Assembly: GCA_021299695.1 (NCBI GenBank)
Contig: JAJTEK010000018.1
Coordinates: 62,001-126,000, forward strand
Direction: 5' to 3'
Origin: Pirellula sp.
GTDB taxonomy: Bacteria > Planctomycetota > Planctomycetia > Pirellulales > Pirellulaceae
Length of the DNA stretch: 64,000 bases
Position numbers and translations under genes: made by a program
Notes under the pieces: generated by a model
What the model was told of the DNA's origin: nothing
The model's input: only the letters and a program-made list of their open reading frames with translations
Databases searched by the model: none
Shown here: in pieces, positions 63,101-64,000 of the stretch
Layout: each line of letters opens with the position of its first letter
Position numbering within the stretch: the first letter of the stretch is position 1

Positions 63101-63305
63101 TCCATCAGGAGCCCAAGGGTGCCTGAATGTTTGGAACAAGGAAGTCCCGTGATCTTAGTGGCGTCGAACTTCAGCAACCCTGGAGGAACCGACAGACCTT
63201 CCCATCAGGTTAGGCCCAGCTTTCACGGCGGTTAAGACATCCTCGGAGAAGACTCGCTCCGCAAGCCTTCGCAACAGACCGTTGCTTGCACTTGCGGGGC
63301 GAGTC
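63101..63305 (+). ncRNA. Candidate short sigma-54-driven transcript
   Basis: The interval runs from the predicted start to a strong hairpin. A 46-codon ATG frame (63095-63235) begins at about -6 relative to the start point, so it is unlikely to be translated from this promoter. A small RNA of about 200 nt, or a structured pdxJ leader, is possible. Confidence 0.4.
63251..63305 (+). terminator. Strong nested hairpin upstream of pdxJ
   Basis: GACTCGCTCCGCAAG (63251-63265) pairs along all 15 bases (one T-G) with CTTGCGGGGCGAGTC (63291-63305). An inner GCAAC/GTTGC stem adds to it. The following GTTTCCCTTTCTTATTT is only moderately T-rich, so it may be an attenuator or structural element and not a full terminator. 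Confidence 0.5.
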
Positions 63306-63387
63306 GTTTCCCTTTCTTATTTCGCCAAACTGGGCTACTATGAAGGCTTACTTCAACCCTCGGACCCTTACATTCGGCCTGATCCCT

Positions 63388-64000
63388 ATGGTGGAACTCG
63401 GCGTCAACATCGATCACGTTGCAACCGTCCGTCAGGCGCGTAGGACGGTCGAACCCGACCCGGTCGCTGCAGCCGTCTTGGCCGAGCTCGGCGGGGCGGA
63501 TTCGATCACCGTGCACCTTCGCGAAGATCGTCGCCACATCCAGGATCGCGATATTCGTGTCTTGGCCGAGACCATCCGGTCGAAGTTCAACTTCGAGCTT
63601 TGTTGCTCTCCGGAAATCGTGCAAATCGCCTGCGGTGTTCGCCCCGATCAAGCCACTTTGGTCCCGGAGAAAAGACAGGAAATCACCACCGAAGGGGGAT
63701 TGGACCTGCGATCGGCCAACAAGGAATTGCGAAACGCTATCGCTGCATTGAGCGACCAAGGAATCCGGGTGAGCCTCTTTATCGATCCGGACCAGGAACA
63801 AGTCCGTTTGGCAAAGGAGTTCGGTGTCCAAGCCGTCGAGCTCCATACGGGCCAATATGCAGAGACTCGGGGGCAGGAGCAAGCCGAGCAACTCGAGCGT
63901 CTTCGACGCGCCTCGGAACTGGTCCTCGAATTGGGTCTCAAGCTCCATGCTGGTCACGGTCTTACCTATCAAAACGTGCGCCCTGTGGCTCGCATCCCTG
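63388..64000 (+). CDS. pdxJ: Pyridoxine 5'-phosphate synthase (partial, runs off the edge)
   Basis: PdxJ condenses 1-deoxyxylulose 5-phosphate with aminoacetone phosphate derivative to form pyridoxine phosphate. The frame from ATG 63388 reads VELGVNIDHVATVRQARR, then ITVHLREDRRHIQDRDI, VPEKRQEITTEGGLD, FIDPD, ELHTGQYAE and LKLHAGHGLTYQNV, all hallmark PdxJ segments. About 204 codons are present. ATG 63340 is in frame but adds non-family residues. Confidence 0.95.
   Translation, partial: MVELGVNIDHVATVRQARRTVEPDPVAAAVLAELGGADSITVHLREDRRHIQDRDIRVLAETIRSKFNFELCCSPEIVQIACGVRPDQATLVPEKRQEITTEGGLDLRSANKELRNAIAALSDQGIRVSLFIDPDQEQVRLAKEFGVQAVELHTGQYAETRGQEQAEQLERLRRASELVLELGLKLHAGHGLTYQNVRPVARIP

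Larger units (their letters stand above)
62788..63387. other. Gene-free region with sigma-54-type promoter and hairpin
   Basis: No family-like frame is seen. 62788-63060 is AT-rich and may carry the upstream region of UDP-glucose dehydrogenase and activator sites for the -24/-12 promoter at 63074. 63101-63305 is the candidate transcript described separately. Confidence 0.4.

Noticed and set aside
63095-63235. 46-codon ATG frame as a small protein from the sigma-54 promoter
   Set aside because: Its ATG lies about 6 bases before the predicted transcription start and it has no ribosome binding site.
63232-63972. 246-codon open frame on the minus strand at the right edge
   Set aside because: It is the shadow of pdxJ on the plus strand, which has many hallmark motifs.

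Overview
The window looks like a moderately GC-rich chromosomal segment of a planctomycete, probably close to Pirellulaceae. The basis is family content: a PVC-type heme-binding dehydrogenase-like protein, a Tat-exported Gfo/Idh/MocA protein, a secreted redoxin/cytochrome c/copper-monooxygenase-like fusion, a FlgI-like protein with HEAT repeats, a long eukaryote-like Ser/Thr kinase, and mostly short single-gene or few-gene units. The taxonomic call is inference; no rRNA is present.

Layout. 1-510 holds dispersed palindromic repeats and the promoter region of a secreted MsrB. 1498-16115 is a complete nuoA-N locus for complex I, all on the plus strand and often overlapping by a few bases. In front of it is a good promoter directly followed by a perfect dyad that fits the Rex (NADH/NAD+ sensor) operator. 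16115-28000 carries two Gfo/Idh/MocA proteins, a membrane protein, the redoxin/cytochrome fusion, a glycosyltransferase translationally coupled to a 1090-residue exported Ycf48-like protein, and an HNH nuclease. 27857-32723 has two acyltransferases, a ccsA/hemX-hemA pair, a poly-Asp/Glu protein with its own terminator, and scpB. 33573-38747 has the PVC cytochrome, tRNA-Gln(UUG) with a clear promoter, an HtrA-type protease, a HIT protein and a small lipoprotein. 38906-45040 has the FlgI-like/HEAT protein, smc and fliW. 45051-52467 has surE, a TIM-barrel isomerase-like gene, lnt, and a three-gene minus-strand unit (flavin oxidoreductase, RMD1/DUF155-like, DUF1624 acyltransferase). 52976-56750 is a more AT-rich pair, a kinase and an unrecognised partner. 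57257-63387 has a PQQ-propeller protein, a GT39-like transferase, a DUF4432 epimerase-like protein and UDP-glucose dehydrogenase. pdxJ runs off the right edge.

Three core genes are interrupted as given: nuoG (frame change near 7214, probably with loss of sequence), nuoM (in-frame TAG at 14445 with 53 more nuoM-like codons after it) and smc (frame change near 43757). They may be real lesions, but three in conserved genes in one window makes consensus or assembly error a serious possibility.

The most interesting non-coding signals are the Rex-type site on nuo and two sigma-54-type -24/-12 promoters (46952-46969 and 63074-63090). Each is followed within about 130-210 bases by a strong hairpin, so both may drive short terminated transcripts (small RNAs or attenuated leaders).
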